The position numbers and the translations under genes were made by a program. DNA of 64,000 nucleotides, taken from contig NZ_BAZY01000009.1 in the NCBI RefSeq assembly GCF_001310975.1, positions 1 through 64,000 on the forward strand, written 5' to 3'. Of this stretch, positions 9,151-19,108 are shown one piece after another; position 1 is the stretch's first letter; each line of letters begins with the position of its first letter. Origin of the DNA: Thermoanaerobacter thermocopriae JCM 7501 (GTDB lineage: Bacteria; Bacillota; Thermoanaerobacteria; Thermoanaerobacterales; Thermoanaerobacteraceae). The notes under the pieces were generated by a model. It had not been told where the DNA came from, made no database searches, and saw only the letters and a program-made list of their open reading frames with translations.

Positions 9151-10339
9151 ATCTTTCCTTGCTGCGAGTTGCTACATCAAATATGACAGCGGCAGCCAAA
9201 ACTATTCCAAGAATTATATATTGAAGCGAAATATCCACTCCTAGAAGATTCATTCCATTAGTCAAAGTTGACATAACAAATGCTCCAATCAATGAGTTGA
9301 TTACTTTTCCCACTCCGCCTGCTGCAGATACTCCTCCTATATAAGCTCCAGCAATAGCATAAAGTTCAAAAAGAGTACCAGCAGTAGTTGTAGCTGATTG
9401 AAGTCTGGAAGCAAACAATATTCCTGATAAACCTGAAAGAAAACCCATCGAAGCAAAGACAATAAGGGTAATTTTTTTCACATTAATTCCACTTAAAGCA
9501 GCCGCTTCTGGATTACCACCTACTGCATAAATATGTCTTCCCAAAACGGTTCTATTAGTAATAAAACTATAAATAACTGTGGTAATTATCATAATTACAA
9601 GGGTCCATGAAATCCCTCGATGAGCTGCTAAAATAAAAGTTATATATAACAATAAAGCATCAATAAAAAGCAATTCGATAAGGAAAATGTCTAGTGGAAG
9701 TACATCAAATCCTCTTTTAATTTGTTGGGCTCTATTCTTAAGAGAAAAATAAACAATTAGCACTGCTGCTACAATACCCACTAACAATGTAAGCTTATGA
9801 TAATTAGGTAAAATATTATTTATAAAAGGCAAGTCTGGAATAAAACCGTTGCCTATAGCATTAAAAGTTTTATTGGTAATTATAATAGTTCCAGATCCTT
9901 TTGTAGCCAACAAAAGAGCGCCACGATAAGCTAACCAACCTGCTAAAGTAGCAACAAAAGCTGGGATTCTTAAGTAGGTTACTAGCGAACCGTTTAGTAA
10001 TCCAGCTAATGTTCCTAATCCTAGCACTATTATAATGGCTGATAAAGCAGAAAAGTGATAAAATTGCATCAATATAGCTGCAATTGCTCCTAAAAATCCA
10101 GACAAAAATCCTACAGAAAGGTCAATATGTCGTATAACAATAATTAAAGTTTCTCCAATTGCAAGAACAGCTATATATCCCGTCTGGTCCACAAGATTAC
10201 TAATATTTACAGGTGATAAAAAATCGCCGCCAGAGAGGGCCGCAAAAACAGCCATTATTGCAAAAAGTGCTATAAACATAGCATAATCTCTTACATGATC
10301 TTTCAAAAATTCTTTTAAATGGCGAATAAATTCCTTCAA
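9149..10339 (-). CDS. gguB: Monosaccharide ABC transporter permease (GguB/MmsB type)
   Basis: Membrane permease of the BPD_transp_2 family (RbsC/XylH/GguB). About ten hydrophobic segments, with VLAIGETLIIVIRHIDLSVGFLSGF near the N-terminus and the EAA-like loop RTVLGRHIYAVGGNPEAAALSGI. The 396-residue length fits the multiple-monosaccharide (ChvE-GguA-GguB) type better than RbsC (about 320). It forms a minus-strand unit with the ATPase (15 bases upstream) and the ChvE-like binding protein. Confidence 0.88.
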   Translation of the reverse strand: MKEFIRHLKEFLKDHVRDYAMFIALFAIMAVFAALSGGDFLSPVNISNLVDQTGYIAVLAIGETLIIVIRHIDLSVGFLSGFLGAIAAILMQFYHFSALSAIIIVLGLGTLAGLLNGSLVTYLRIPAFVATLAGWLAYRGALLLATKGSGTIIITNKTFNAIGNGFIPDLPFINNILPNYHKLTLLVGIVAAVLIVYFSLKNRAQQIKRGFDVLPLDIFLIELLFIDALLLYITFILAAHRGISWTLVIMIITTVIYSFITNRTVLGRHIYAVGGNPEAAALSGINVKKITLIVFASMGFLSGLSGILFASRLQSATTTAGTLFELYAIAGAYIGGVSAAGGVGKVINSLIGAFVMSTLTNGMNLLGVDISLQYIILGIVLAAAVIFDVATRSKER

Positions 10340-10353
10340 TCTTAAACCCTCCT

Positions 10354-11877
10354 TTAGCTCACGGCATAAGCCATTACGATTTCTTGATTGGCTTCTTCTG
10401 ATTTCAATTCCCCTGTAATTTTACCTTTGCTCATTATATATATTCTATCACTCATTCCCAATATTTCCGGTAATTCAGAGGATATAAGGAGAATGGCTTT
10501 GCCTTCACTTGCTAATTCTCTTATTAATGTGTATATTTCATATTTTGCGCCAACATCTATACCTCTTGTAGGTTCATCCAAAATAATGACATCTGGTTCA
10601 GCAAAAAGGCCTTTAGCTACCAAAACTTTTTGCTGAGTCCCTCCGCTCAAAGTAGAAACATTAACTTCAACATTACGAGCTTTTATATTAAGTCTTTTCT
10701 GAAAACCTTGGGCTATTTCTATCTCTTTGGCTTCATCAACTGTAATTCCTTTCTTCAAAGCTTTTAAATTCGCCAAACTTATATTTTCCTTTATGCTGTT
10801 TATCAAAATCAGCCCTTTTTCTTTTCGATCCTCCGTTAAATAAAGCACTCCCTGCTTAATTGCATCTTCCGGAGTCTTAAACTTTACTTTTCTACCCTTT
10901 AATATTATATCTCCAGAAATAATGTAGCCATATGGATTCCCAAAGAGGCTAAGTCCAAATTCTGTACGTCCAGCACCAACTAATCCAAATAACCCTACTA
11001 TTTCTCCTTTTTTTAATACAATGTTTGCATCTTTTACTAAATAGCGGCCTGTATTGGGTTCAACTACATTCCAATTTTTAGTTTCCATTATAGGTTCATC
11101 TAGAGGTTCGGCTATAGGCATTGGATAAAGATTTGTAATCTCTCTTCCAACCATATGTTTTATTATCTTTTTTTCATCTACTTCTTCAGTTTTGCAATTA
11201 AAATAGGCTACTGTTTGCCCATCTCGTAAAACAGTTATAGAATCCGCCACTTTCAAAACTTCTTTTAATCTATGACTTATAAGAATAATTGTAACTCCTT
11301 GTTCTTTAAGTCCTTTTAAAAGAATAAGGAGATTTTCACTTTCAGTTTCGCTTAAAGCAGAAGTTGGCTCATCCAGAATTAACACTTTGGGATTTTTTGA
11401 AAGTGCTTTTGCTATTTCAACAAGCTGCTGCATACTTACACTAAGGTCCTTAGCCTTTACAGTAGGATTAATATTTTCACCTTTGACTTTTAATAAAAGT
11501 TGTCGTGCTCTTTCTATTTCCTCAAAAGTATCTACTATACTTCCCTTTTTAATTTCATTTCCCAAAAAGATATTCTCATATACTGTCATCTCTGGAACTA
11601 AAGAAAGTTCTTGATGGATAATGGAAATTCCGGCTTTTTCACTGTCTTTTATGCTAAAAAATCTTACAGGGTATCCCTCAAGTCTTATCTCTCCTTCGTA
11701 TTCACCATAAGGGTATACCCCGCTTAAGATTTTCATTAAAGTACTTTTGCCGGCTCCATTTTCTCCAACTAAACAATGTATCTCCCTTGGTTGAACTTTA
11801 AAATTTACACCAAATAATACTTGTACACCTGAAAAACTTTTACTTACGTTTACAAGCTCTATAAGCGGGGTACCCAT
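10354..11877 (-). CDS. gguA: Monosaccharide ABC transporter ATPase (GguA/MmsA type)
   Basis: Double-domain sugar-import ATPase of 507 residues. The N-terminal half has Walker A GENGAGKSTLMK, a signature-like LSVSMQQLVEIAKAL and Walker B LILDEPTSAL. The C-terminal half has the degenerate GLVGAGRTEF, LSGGTQQKVLVAKGL and IILDEPTRGIDVGAK, as usual for RbsA/XylG/GguA. The phrase LSGVYPYGEYEGEI is characteristic of the GguA subgroup. It energises uptake through the neighbouring permease. It lies 17 bases after the binding-protein gene, with a good GGAGG ahead of ATG 11877. Confidence 0.9.
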   Translation of the reverse strand: MGTPLIELVNVSKSFSGVQVLFGVNFKVQPREIHCLVGENGAGKSTLMKILSGVYPYGEYEGEIRLEGYPVRFFSIKDSEKAGISIIHQELSLVPEMTVYENIFLGNEIKKGSIVDTFEEIERARQLLLKVKGENINPTVKAKDLSVSMQQLVEIAKALSKNPKVLILDEPTSALSETESENLLILLKGLKEQGVTIILISHRLKEVLKVADSITVLRDGQTVAYFNCKTEEVDEKKIIKHMVGREITNLYPMPIAEPLDEPIMETKNWNVVEPNTGRYLVKDANIVLKKGEIVGLFGLVGAGRTEFGLSLFGNPYGYIISGDIILKGRKVKFKTPEDAIKQGVLYLTEDRKEKGLILINSIKENISLANLKALKKGITVDEAKEIEIAQGFQKRLNIKARNVEVNVSTLSGGTQQKVLVAKGLFAEPDVIILDEPTRGIDVGAKYEIYTLIRELASEGKAILLISSELPEILGMSDRIYIMSKGKITGELKSEEANQEIVMAYAVS

Positions 11878-11894
11878 TCTTTACACCTCCAACA

Positions 11895-13040
11895 TTATTT
11901 AGGCCAAGTAAAATCGCTTTCTTGGTAATATCCAGAATCTATTAGAACTTGTTTTACATTATTCTTATCCACTACTTGTACAGGAGATGGTTTAGAAGGA
12001 ACATCTTTTACACCATTATTATAAGTTTTCGTAGCTTCTGGGGTTTTTCCGTCTAAATATGTCAAAGCAGCATTTATTGCATCCTTAACAAGAATCCTAA
12101 CATCTTTGAAGACAGTCATGGATTGTTTGCCATCAATAATGTATTGAATAGATGGTTTTTCAGCATCTTGTCCAGTAATTACATAACTTTTAATGTCCGG
12201 ATCTGCTTTAAAAGTATCTGCTATTGACCTTGCGGTACCGTCATTAGGAGCAAGTATAAATACATTACCCTTTAAATTTTTTGGCGCCTTAGCAAGGTTT
12301 GCCTGAGCAAGGTTTTTAGCAGTATTGAAATCCCAATTTGTAGTAATTTGTCCTATAATACTTGCCATTTCATCACGAGTTAAGTCTTTTTTATCTTTTA
12401 ATGCAACTGCTTTGTCAGAATTTGCAATTACAAAAGTACCATCAGCGATCTTTGGCTGTAAAACTTCCCATGCTCCTTGGAAGAATAAGAAAGAGTTGTT
12501 ATCAGATAAAGCACCAGCATAGAGATATAGAGGATTGCCTTTACCTGTTGCATGATCAACTAAATATTGACCTTGTTCTTTACCTACCTGTACACTATCA
12601 AAAGTGACATAATAATCTACTGCATCTGTGTTAAGTATTAACCTGTCATAAGATATAACCTTTACACCTGCTTTTTTAGCTGCCTCTGCAGAAGCTGCTG
12701 CCGCATTTGCATCGTGAGGGCACAAAATAAGCACTTTTATACCTTTACTTAGCAAAGTTTCTACATTAGCTTTTTCTTTAGCAGGGTCACCTTGGCTGAA
12801 AAGAATTTCAGCAGAATAAGGGGTATTCTTTAATGCATCCTGAAAGCGTGTCTCATCTTGAATCCATCTGGGTTCATCTTTTGTCGGTAATACAATACCA
12901 ACAGCCAATTGTTTTTTCTCAGAAGTTTGCTCTGAGGAATTAGAAGTTTGTTTTGAGGAAGAAGAACAACCACCAAGAAAAGCAGATACTAACAATAGGA
13001 ATGCTATTGCTACTACTATAAGTCTGCGCTTGTTACTCAT
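11895..13040 (-). CDS. chvE: ChvE-like sugar-binding lipoprotein
   Basis: Solute-binding lipoprotein of the monosaccharide importer. Lys/Arg-rich start, hydrophobic segment 7-22 and lipobox LGGC with the lipidated cysteine at 25, then a Ser-rich linker. The mature part (IGIVLPTKDEPRWIQDE, VKVISYDRLI, TDAVDYYVTFDSVQVG, QITTNWDFNTA) matches ChvE/XylF-type proteins that bind arabinose, glucose, galactose or xylose. It is the first gene of the importer operon, after a 170-base gap from the sensory operon. Exact sugar not deducible. Confidence 0.88.
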   Translation of the reverse strand: MSNKRRLIVVAIAFLLLVSAFLGGCSSSSKQTSNSSEQTSEKKQLAVGIVLPTKDEPRWIQDETRFQDALKNTPYSAEILFSQGDPAKEKANVETLLSKGIKVLILCPHDANAAAASAEAAKKAGVKVISYDRLILNTDAVDYYVTFDSVQVGKEQGQYLVDHATGKGNPLYLYAGALSDNNSFLFFQGAWEVLQPKIADGTFVIANSDKAVALKDKKDLTRDEMASIIGQITTNWDFNTAKNLAQANLAKAPKNLKGNVFILAPNDGTARSIADTFKADPDIKSYVITGQDAEKPSIQYIIDGKQSMTVFKDVRILVKDAINAALTYLDGKTPEATKTYNNGVKDVPSKPSPVQVVDKNNVKQVLIDSGYYQESDFTWPK

Positions 13041-13181
13041 TGTACATTACCTCTCCTTTCTAAAATTTTATTTTAATAATTCTACCTCCCCCCTCAAATT
13101 GCCTCTGGAACTTTTTTTGTTATCCTTTACTTTTTTGGCAACTTAAATTTTTTAACTTACTTATCTGTAATTTTTTAAGAC

Positions 13182-13205
13182 AAAAAAATACAGGCTTAAA
13201 GCCTG
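13182..13205 (-). terminator. Terminator of the sugar-sensing operon
   Basis: A CAGGCT/AGCCTG stem followed, in minus-strand sense, by TATTTTTTTG, just after the stop of the anchored binding protein. The rest of the gap to the ChvE-like gene (13041-13181) should hold that gene's promoter; I see no convincing -35/-10 pair. Confidence 0.75.
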
Positions 13206-13210
13206 AATAA

Positions 13211-14291
13211 TCATTTAGATACATTTCTGTATACCTCATCGCGATTGTGAAAACCGTCTTTTATTACAGTATCATCTATATTAGTTTTATCAACAGCAAT
13301 AGGTTCGAGAACATAATAAGGAACGTAATATTTCCCGTCATATATGGTATTTTTAACGTCTAATTTTTCACCTCTCGCAAGTTTCATAGCCATTTTTGCG
13401 GTGGCTTCTGCCAATTTATCAATTGGTTTGTACACTGTCATAGCCTGAGTTCCTTCCACTATCCTTTGACATGCAGCAAGGTCAGCATCCTGAGCTGCAA
13501 CCAATACTTTTCCCGCCAATCTGTGCTCTGATAAAGCCTCTATAATTCCTCCCGCTAAAGCATCATCCTGCTATTACGGCATCAATTTTCACGCCCTTTT
13601 GCAGCAGTTCATCTGTAGAATTAAAAGCGTATTCTGTCATCCAATTAGGTGCCCAGTCTTCTTTTACAATTTTTATGTCTCCACTTTCAATTCTGGGCTT
13701 TAGAACACTGTCATATCCTTCCTTTATCATTTTTGTGTTGTTATCCGTCGTAGCACCATTTATTATTAAATAATTCCCTCTCGGTACTCTTTTCACTAAA
13801 TATTCCGCCATCAGTTTCCCAACTTTTATGTTGTTAAAAGATATATAAAGGTCTACATTTGATTTTGTAACAAGCCTGTCATAGGATATCACTTTTACCC
13901 CTTCTTTTTGTGCCAATGATACCGCATAAGAGGCTTTTTCAAGGTCATTTGGAACAATGATAAGTACGTCAATTTTTTGGTCCAAAAGGTATTTCACCTG
14001 TTTTAATTGGTCTTGGTCATCATTATTAGCATTTTGCACTAAAACCTCTGCCCCAAATTCCCGTAATTTTGCCATTACTATATCTCTATCTTTAATCCAT
14101 CTTTCTTCTTTTAAGGTACCAAGAGAAAAACCAATTTTAATTTTGTGTTCTTTTTTATCTAAGTTAGAGTTTAGGTTCTTTACTTCTCTATATGCTACTA
14201 CATGCTTAACAGTCAAAAAAACTAAAACACCAAAAATAATCATAAGGACAATTGCTACTATCACTTTGATTACATTTTTACTCTCCACCAA
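13211..14291 (-). CDS. Membrane-anchored sugar-binding sensor protein (XylF-like; frameshift near 13562)
   Basis: N-terminal membrane anchor (about residues 8-28) without a lipobox, then a periplasmic-binding-protein fold (IGFSLGTLKEERWIKDRD, VKVISYDRLVTKSNVDLYISFN). The first piece ends VKIDAVIAG; one missing base near 13562 restores DALAGGIIEALSEHRLAGKVLVAAQDADLAACQRI. Joined length about 359 residues. It overlaps the regulator gene by 14 bases, so it belongs to the sensory operon, not the importer. By analogy with the XylFII-LytS-YesN xylose systems of clostridia, it probably presents bound sugar to the kinase; that role is inferred. Confidence 0.8.
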
Positions 14292-15891
14292 CTACACCCC
14301 CTTTTTTGTAAATAGCCAATCTGTACTCTGTAGGCGTCATCCCTGTAGCTTTTTTAAATATCTTGCTAAAATAATTTGGGTCGCTGTAGCCAACCTTGTA
14401 GCACACTTCTTTTATGCTTACAGTTTCATCCTCTAATAGTTCTTTGGCTTTAGTTACTCTCAAATTTGTCAAGTAATCGATAAAATTTTTTCCAGTTTGA
14501 TCTTTGAAAAATTTACTAAAATAGTGGTAACTCATATTGACTTCTTTTGCAACGTCATCCAGTGTAATGTCTTTATTGAAATTGTCCTCTATAAATCTAA
14601 TTATTTTGGCCATAAAGGTATCCGTTTTTTCTTTGTTGATAGTTTTTATGCTGTCGAATAGATTTTTCAGAGTATTGATAAATATAAACTTTATTTTGCC
14701 AACATCGTTTATTTTTAAAATTTCTTCCAGTTCTCGGTTTTCAATAAATTTTTCCTCCTCAGCATAATAGGAAAGATTCCTTTTAATAACACCGATTATT
14801 TCTATAAGTTTGGACTTTATTTTATCTACATCCTCTTGGTATTCCAAAACCATCCATTCGTAAATTTCATTAAATATAGTAAAAGATCCTTGAAGGTCTC
14901 CAGCCATAAGCCTCTCAATAAAAAGTCTTTCTTTATTAATAGGATAAGGCTTAAATCTATTTTGTGGCATTGCAATATCATCAAAATGTACAATCAGTTC
15001 ATTTTTTGCCATTTTTAATGCCATTTCTGCTTCATAATAAGATTTCAAAATATTTTCGAAATTGTAAACTCTACCTATTCCAATCCTGTAAGGAATTTTC
15101 ACTTTTTGGTTTATAGCTTCTATTATTTTCTCCGCTGTTTCTATAGAATCATTTTTAATCTCAAATGAATTTTCCTCCACCACAGGAAAGTACACAAATA
15201 CTTTGTCAATAAAAAAGTAACCTACCAAACATTTTTTTATATTTTTTACAATTGTTTTAAAATGATCATAAAAATTTTGTTTTTCTATGCTTAATTTTAG
15301 AGTTTGACCTTTGAGGTTGTTATCAACATCCTCTACTGTCACTATCATCGCATAACCACGTTGTAATTTAATTCCAAATATTTCTTCATAAAAGGACAAG
15401 TCATCATAGGTTATACCACTAAAAAGAGTAGTATACAAAAATTGCCCTTCTAAATAAGGAATAATCTTATTGAGTTTCTCCTTTAACTCTAACTCCTTTA
15501 ACATTGCCTCTCTTCTTTTTTCAATCACCTCAATAGCTTTCTTTATAGCTTCTACGACTTTATTTCTATTAAGAGGTTTCAAAAGATAATCTAACACTCC
15601 AAGGTCTATTGCCTCTTTCGCATAATTAAAATACTCATAAGCGGTAATAATAACAAAAATTATGTCCTTATGCCTTTCTTTAATTTGCTTTATGGCTTCA
15701 ATTCCATCTATTCCCGGCATCTTTATATCCATAAAAACTACATCAGGTTTTAAAATTTCCACTTTTTCAATGGCTTCTCTTCCAGATTTAGCAAAACCAA
15801 TTATATCAGCTTTTACATTATTCTTTTCTATGATAAATTTAATTGAATCTATAACTATTTGCTCATCATCCGCAATAAACAATTTAATCAT
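14278..15891 (-). CDS. YesN-like response regulator, AraC-type DNA binding
   Basis: Receiver domain at the N-terminus (IADDEQIVIDS; phosphoacceptor aspartate about 55 in VVFMDIKMPG; conserved Lys in DYLLKPLNR), a long middle region and a C-terminal AraC double helix-turn-helix (ITLDDVAKEVNMSYHYFSKFFK, IKEVCYKVGYSDPNYFSKIFKK). Length about 537 residues fits the YesN family. ATG 15891 with AAAGGGTGAT upstream is favoured over GTG 15903. It overlaps the kinase gene. Likely activates the adjacent ChvE-GguAB operon in response to sugar. Confidence 0.9.
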   Translation of the reverse strand: MIKLFIADDEQIVIDSIKFIIEKNNVKADIIGFAKSGREAIEKVEILKPDVVFMDIKMPGIDGIEAIKQIKERHKDIIFVIITAYEYFNYAKEAIDLGVLDYLLKPLNRNKVVEAIKKAIEVIEKRREAMLKELELKEKLNKIIPYLEGQFLYTTLFSGITYDDLSFYEEIFGIKLQRGYAMIVTVEDVDNNLKGQTLKLSIEKQNFYDHFKTIVKNIKKCLVGYFFIDKVFVYFPVVEENSFEIKNDSIETAEKIIEAINQKVKIPYRIGIGRVYNFENILKSYYEAEMALKMAKNELIVHFDDIAMPQNRFKPYPINKERLFIERLMAGDLQGSFTIFNEIYEWMVLEYQEDVDKIKSKLIEIIGVIKRNLSYYAEEEKFIENRELEEILKINDVGKIKFIFINTLKNLFDSIKTINKEKTDTFMAKIIRFIEDNFNKDITLDDVAKEVNMSYHYFSKFFKDQTGKNFIDYLTNLRVTKAKELLEDETVSIKEVCYKVGYSDPNYFSKIFKKATGMTPTEYRLAIYKKGGVVGGE

Positions 15892-17392
15892 TTTCTTTAT
15901 CACCCTTCATTAAAGGAATTTTTAAAGTAACTTTTGTTCCTTCTCCTATTTTGCTATCTATCTCAATTACATCTTCTATAGCAGAAATGTTATAAAAAAG
16001 CCTTAGCCTGTTTATGATATTGTGCATGCCAATACCTGTAACATGCTTTTTGGACAAATCCTCATAGTCTGCTGATAATATTGCCTTTACTTTTTCTTTG
16101 CTCATTCCCCTCCCATTGTCAACAACTTCTATTAAAACTTTATCATCATCTCTTTTTACGGTAAGTTTAATAAAGCCTCCTTCTTCTACATCCTCTAATC
16201 CGTGAATAAAAGCATTTTCCACTACGGGCTGAATTATTGTACAAGGCATTTCTACATCTAAAACCTTTTCATCTACTTCTACTTTAAAATCAACTCTGTC
16301 TCCAAATCTTGTTTTTAAAATGTACATATATGTCTTTACATTGTTTATTTCGTCTTGCAATGTAACTGTAGTATCCAATTTTTTTAAATTATACCTAAAA
16401 AGCTTTGCAACGTTTTCTATAAACTCCGAAGACTTATCTGCCCCCTCCATCATTGCCAATTGTGCAGCTGCATTTAAGGTATTAAATAGAAAATGAGGGT
16501 TTATCTGGGATTGCAAAGCCTTAAGTTCTGCCTCTTTTAAAATATTTCTCATCTTGAGATTCTGCATTTCTTGCTCTTTTAATTTTTTCTCCACTTCTGC
16601 CTGATTTTTTATTTCTCCTATATAATTTCTTATACTTACCACCATCTTATTAAAAGCTTCTGCAAGGATGCTTATCTCATCGTTTGTCTTTATTTCTACC
16701 GGTCGTACATCAAAATCTCCTTTTGAAACTCTCACTGCCAAATAAGAAAGGTCCATAAGAGGTTTTGTAATTCGATAGGTAAAAAATATTGCAAGAAATA
16801 TGTTAAAAAGAATAGAACCTATTATTAAAAACACATTTAAATAGCTTATAAACTCCATGTTCTTTGATATAGAAGCGTACTTTAAAGAGCCCTCTTGCAA
16901 TTTGCTGTTAAGAAGATTGTTAATGTAGAGTTTTATATATTCGCTTATTCTAATGGACCTCGTAAAATGCGCAATGTATTCGCTGCTTATCCTACCTCTT
17001 TTAGCATTTATTGCCGCGTCAGTTTCATTCAAAAGGCTTTCAATCATATTTCCTATATCCTTTAACATTAAACCATCCTGGTCATAGTTTTTTTTATTTA
17101 AAATAGCGGAGGCTTGTTCTTGAAGCTTGTTATAGAGAGTATAATAATTTAAAAGGGCATCTGAGGATTTGGTAGATAAATACTTCTCCACTTCTGTTTC
17201 CAACGTGTTTACATCGGCATTTAAATTGTTCAGGTATATATAATCCACAAAAATTGATTTTAAACGATTTATAACTGACTTCGCATTATAATACGAATAA
17301 AAACTTGTGATACCCATTAAAACAGTAATTAGGAGGTAATAAACTATCAATTTTCGCCTTATGCCTGTAAATCTCCACACATCTTTTTTCAT
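15884..17392 (-). CDS. YesM-like sensor histidine kinase
   Basis: Two membrane segments (about 13-35 and 183-207) enclose a mostly helical extracellular domain. A HAMP domain follows (about 205-258), then the His_kinase core QSQINPHFLFNTLNAAAQ with phosphoacceptor His about 300 and an ATPase domain (QPVVENAFIHGLED, VDNGRGM, GTKVTLKIP). At 502 residues it fits the YesM/LytS type. It is sandwiched between a membrane-anchored sugar-binding gene upstream (9 bases) and its regulator downstream (overlap), so the external signal probably comes through those binding proteins. Confidence 0.91.
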   Translation of the reverse strand: MKKDVWRFTGIRRKLIVYYLLITVLMGITSFYSYYNAKSVINRLKSIFVDYIYLNNLNADVNTLETEVEKYLSTKSSDALLNYYTLYNKLQEQASAILNKKNYDQDGLMLKDIGNMIESLLNETDAAINAKRGRISSEYIAHFTRSIRISEYIKLYINNLLNSKLQEGSLKYASISKNMEFISYLNVFLIIGSILFNIFLAIFFTYRITKPLMDLSYLAVRVSKGDFDVRPVEIKTNDEISILAEAFNKMVVSIRNYIGEIKNQAEVEKKLKEQEMQNLKMRNILKEAELKALQSQINPHFLFNTLNAAAQLAMMEGADKSSEFIENVAKLFRYNLKKLDTTVTLQDEINNVKTYMYILKTRFGDRVDFKVEVDEKVLDVEMPCTIIQPVVENAFIHGLEDVEEGGFIKLTVKRDDDKVLIEVVDNGRGMSKEKVKAILSADYEDLSKKHVTGIGMHNIINRLRLFYNISAIEDVIEIDSKIGEGTKVTLKIPLMKGDKEND

Positions 17393-17401
17393 GCCATCAC
17401 C

Positions 17402-18409
17402 TTACTCCATTAATTGTATTCTTTTGAAATATTCTTTGACATTGTGCTTAGTAATAACATTTACTCCTATATCAACAAATGTAGAGACATTATTTTTTTC
17501 TTTAATTTCCACCATAGACTTTACACTTTCATATCCTATTCTATAAGGATCACTCATAACTGTGCCGTATATTATTCCTTTGTCGATATACCTCAAAATA
17601 TCCGCAGTATCTCCATAACCTACAATCGCTATCTCTCCAACTTTGTTAAAATCAACTATTACTTGTGCAGTACCAATGGTATCTACAGAATCTGTAGTAT
17701 AAATAGCATTTATGTTTTGTTTACTGCTTATAATTGACTGAGTAATCTCTTCTGCGCTTAAAGTACCTAATTTTGAAGTATAAACTTTTACTACTTTCAT
17801 TTGAGGATAATCTTTTATGGCATCTAAAAAGCCATTGATTTTCAAATTTTGATTTACAGTGTCTAATTGATAATCATTACTGACAATTATAGCAATGTTA
17901 GCTTTACCACTGGTAGCCTTAATCATAAGCTTTCCGGCTTCTTCCCCCAATTGAAAACTGTTTGTACCTATAAAAGCCTGCCTTTTACTGTCTTTTGCGT
18001 CATTTTCTATTGTAATTACTGGTATTCCTTCTTTATAGGCTTCTTCAATCAAGTCTACAAACTCTTTACTGTTGGAAACATGAGTTATTATGCCATCAAC
18101 TTTAGACAGTATAGCAATATCCAAATACTGAAGTTCCTCTTGGATGTTATTAAATTTTGGCGCATTAAATTCAATTGCAACATTGTAACGTTTTGCAGCA
18201 TCCATGGCTCCCATTTTCACTTCTTTCCAAAAAGGATCTACAGAATTTTGTGCTACCATATAAAAGTGATATTGTGATGTTTTTGCAAAAATAGGTTCTT
18301 CTACCTTTTCAAGCTTATACAAAAAAATGCTCAATGCTGCTATCAAAATGACCAAAATCAAAATGACCTTGTCTATTAACTTAAAAAAGTTCTCATTTAA
18401 CGTTTTCAT
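17402..18409 (-). CDS. Membrane-anchored periplasmic-binding-protein-like sensor
   Basis: A single N-terminal membrane segment (about 13-32) and no lipobox; the rest is a Peripla_BP_4/LacI-type sugar-binding fold (FYMVAQNSVDPFWKEVKMGAMDAAKRY, VDGIITHVSNSKEF, AIVGYGDTADILRYIDKGIIYGTV). 335 residues. First gene of the sensory operon, directly before the kinase, as expected for a sugar co-sensor. The AGGAGG is unusually far (16 bases) from ATG 18409, and no other in-frame start lies closer to it, so translation may be weak. Confidence 0.82.
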   Translation of the reverse strand: MKTLNENFFKLIDKVILILVILIAALSIFLYKLEKVEEPIFAKTSQYHFYMVAQNSVDPFWKEVKMGAMDAAKRYNVAIEFNAPKFNNIQEELQYLDIAILSKVDGIITHVSNSKEFVDLIEEAYKEGIPVITIENDAKDSKRQAFIGTNSFQLGEEAGKLMIKATSGKANIAIIVSNDYQLDTVNQNLKINGFLDAIKDYPQMKVVKVYTSKLGTLSAEEITQSIISSKQNINAIYTTDSVDTIGTAQVIVDFNKVGEIAIVGYGDTADILRYIDKGIIYGTVMSDPYRIGYESVKSMVEIKEKNNVSTFVDIGVNVITKHNVKEYFKRIQLME

Positions 18410-18449
18410 AAAACTTACACTATTTCCTCCTTACGTCTCTTTTACACTC

Positions 18450-18478
18450 ATAATAAAATATTGACGATTAAATATCAA
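18450..18478 (-). promoter_or_regulatory. Probable sigma-A promoter of the sugar-sensing operon
   Basis: On the minus strand TTGATA (18473-18478), a 17-base spacer and TATTAT (18450-18455), about 40 bases ahead of the first sensor gene. Confidence 0.6.
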
Positions 18479-18657
18479 CTTAAAATTATTAAGTAGTTGT
18501 CACACAAAAATTGTCCACTTTTTTATATTTATTCGCTAAATTTTCAAAAATCCTTTATTGAAAAAATTTAAAAATGAGGCGCAATTTGCAAATTCCAAAT
18601 CTAAGCAAGTTTATGATATAATTATATAAAAAATAAAAGTTAAAAGGATGTGGTTTT

Positions 18658-19086
18658 ATGGGGTATAAAAGTGTATCAATTGAAAGAAGGTTTATAGGAA
18701 GATTTCAATACGGGAAAGACCTTTTAGAAGAAATTAATAAAATCATTACCAGTGAAAATATACGTTCTGGTGAAATACGCATAATAGGTGCTGTATCAAA
18801 AGCAGTATTTAGTTACTATGATGCACAAAGCAAAAACTACATCTACATATCAAAAGACGAACATATGGAAATACTAAATGCCACAGGAAATATCTCAGTA
18901 AAAGACGGCAAGCCCTTTGCTCATGTCCACATCACATTAGCAGATAAAAACGGAAACGCTTTCGGTGGTCATTTAATGGAAGGAACAATAATATTTGCTG
19001 CGGAATTTGTAATATCAGATTATGGCGAAAATAAGCTAGAAAGAATTTACGATGAAACAACAGGACTTCAATTGTGGAATATTTAA
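18658..19086 (+). CDS. PPC/DUF296-domain DNA-binding-like protein
   Basis: 142-residue protein of the plant-and-prokaryote-conserved (PPC, DUF296) fold, which forms trimers and in plants is joined to AT-hooks. Typical features are a LLEEINKIITSENIRSGEIRIIGAV start and KDGKPFAHVHITLADKNGNAFGGHLMEGTII, with the His residues (HVH, GGH) seen in this family. Its role in bacteria is unclear. ATG 18658 is preceded by AAAGGATGTGG. A single-gene unit on plus, converging on the flavoprotein operon. Confidence 0.85.
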   Translation: MGYKSVSIERRFIGRFQYGKDLLEEINKIITSENIRSGEIRIIGAVSKAVFSYYDAQSKNYIYISKDEHMEILNATGNISVKDGKPFAHVHITLADKNGNAFGGHLMEGTIIFAAEFVISDYGENKLERIYDETTGLQLWNI

Positions 19087-19108
19087 GGCCCAGTCTAATT
19101 GCTGGGTC
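19087..19108. terminator. Weak bidirectional terminator hairpin
   Basis: GGCCCAG/CTGGGTC stem (one wobble pair) followed by TTTGATGTTTT, just after the PPC gene stop and overlapping the end of the converging flavoprotein gene. Confidence 0.55.

Noticed and set aside
13211-14291. Two separate sugar-binding genes, or a selenocysteine at the TGA near 13560
   Set aside because: After the TGA the conserved text is in another frame, so recoding in place cannot join the parts; a single missing base explains it, and no SECIS-like context was seen.
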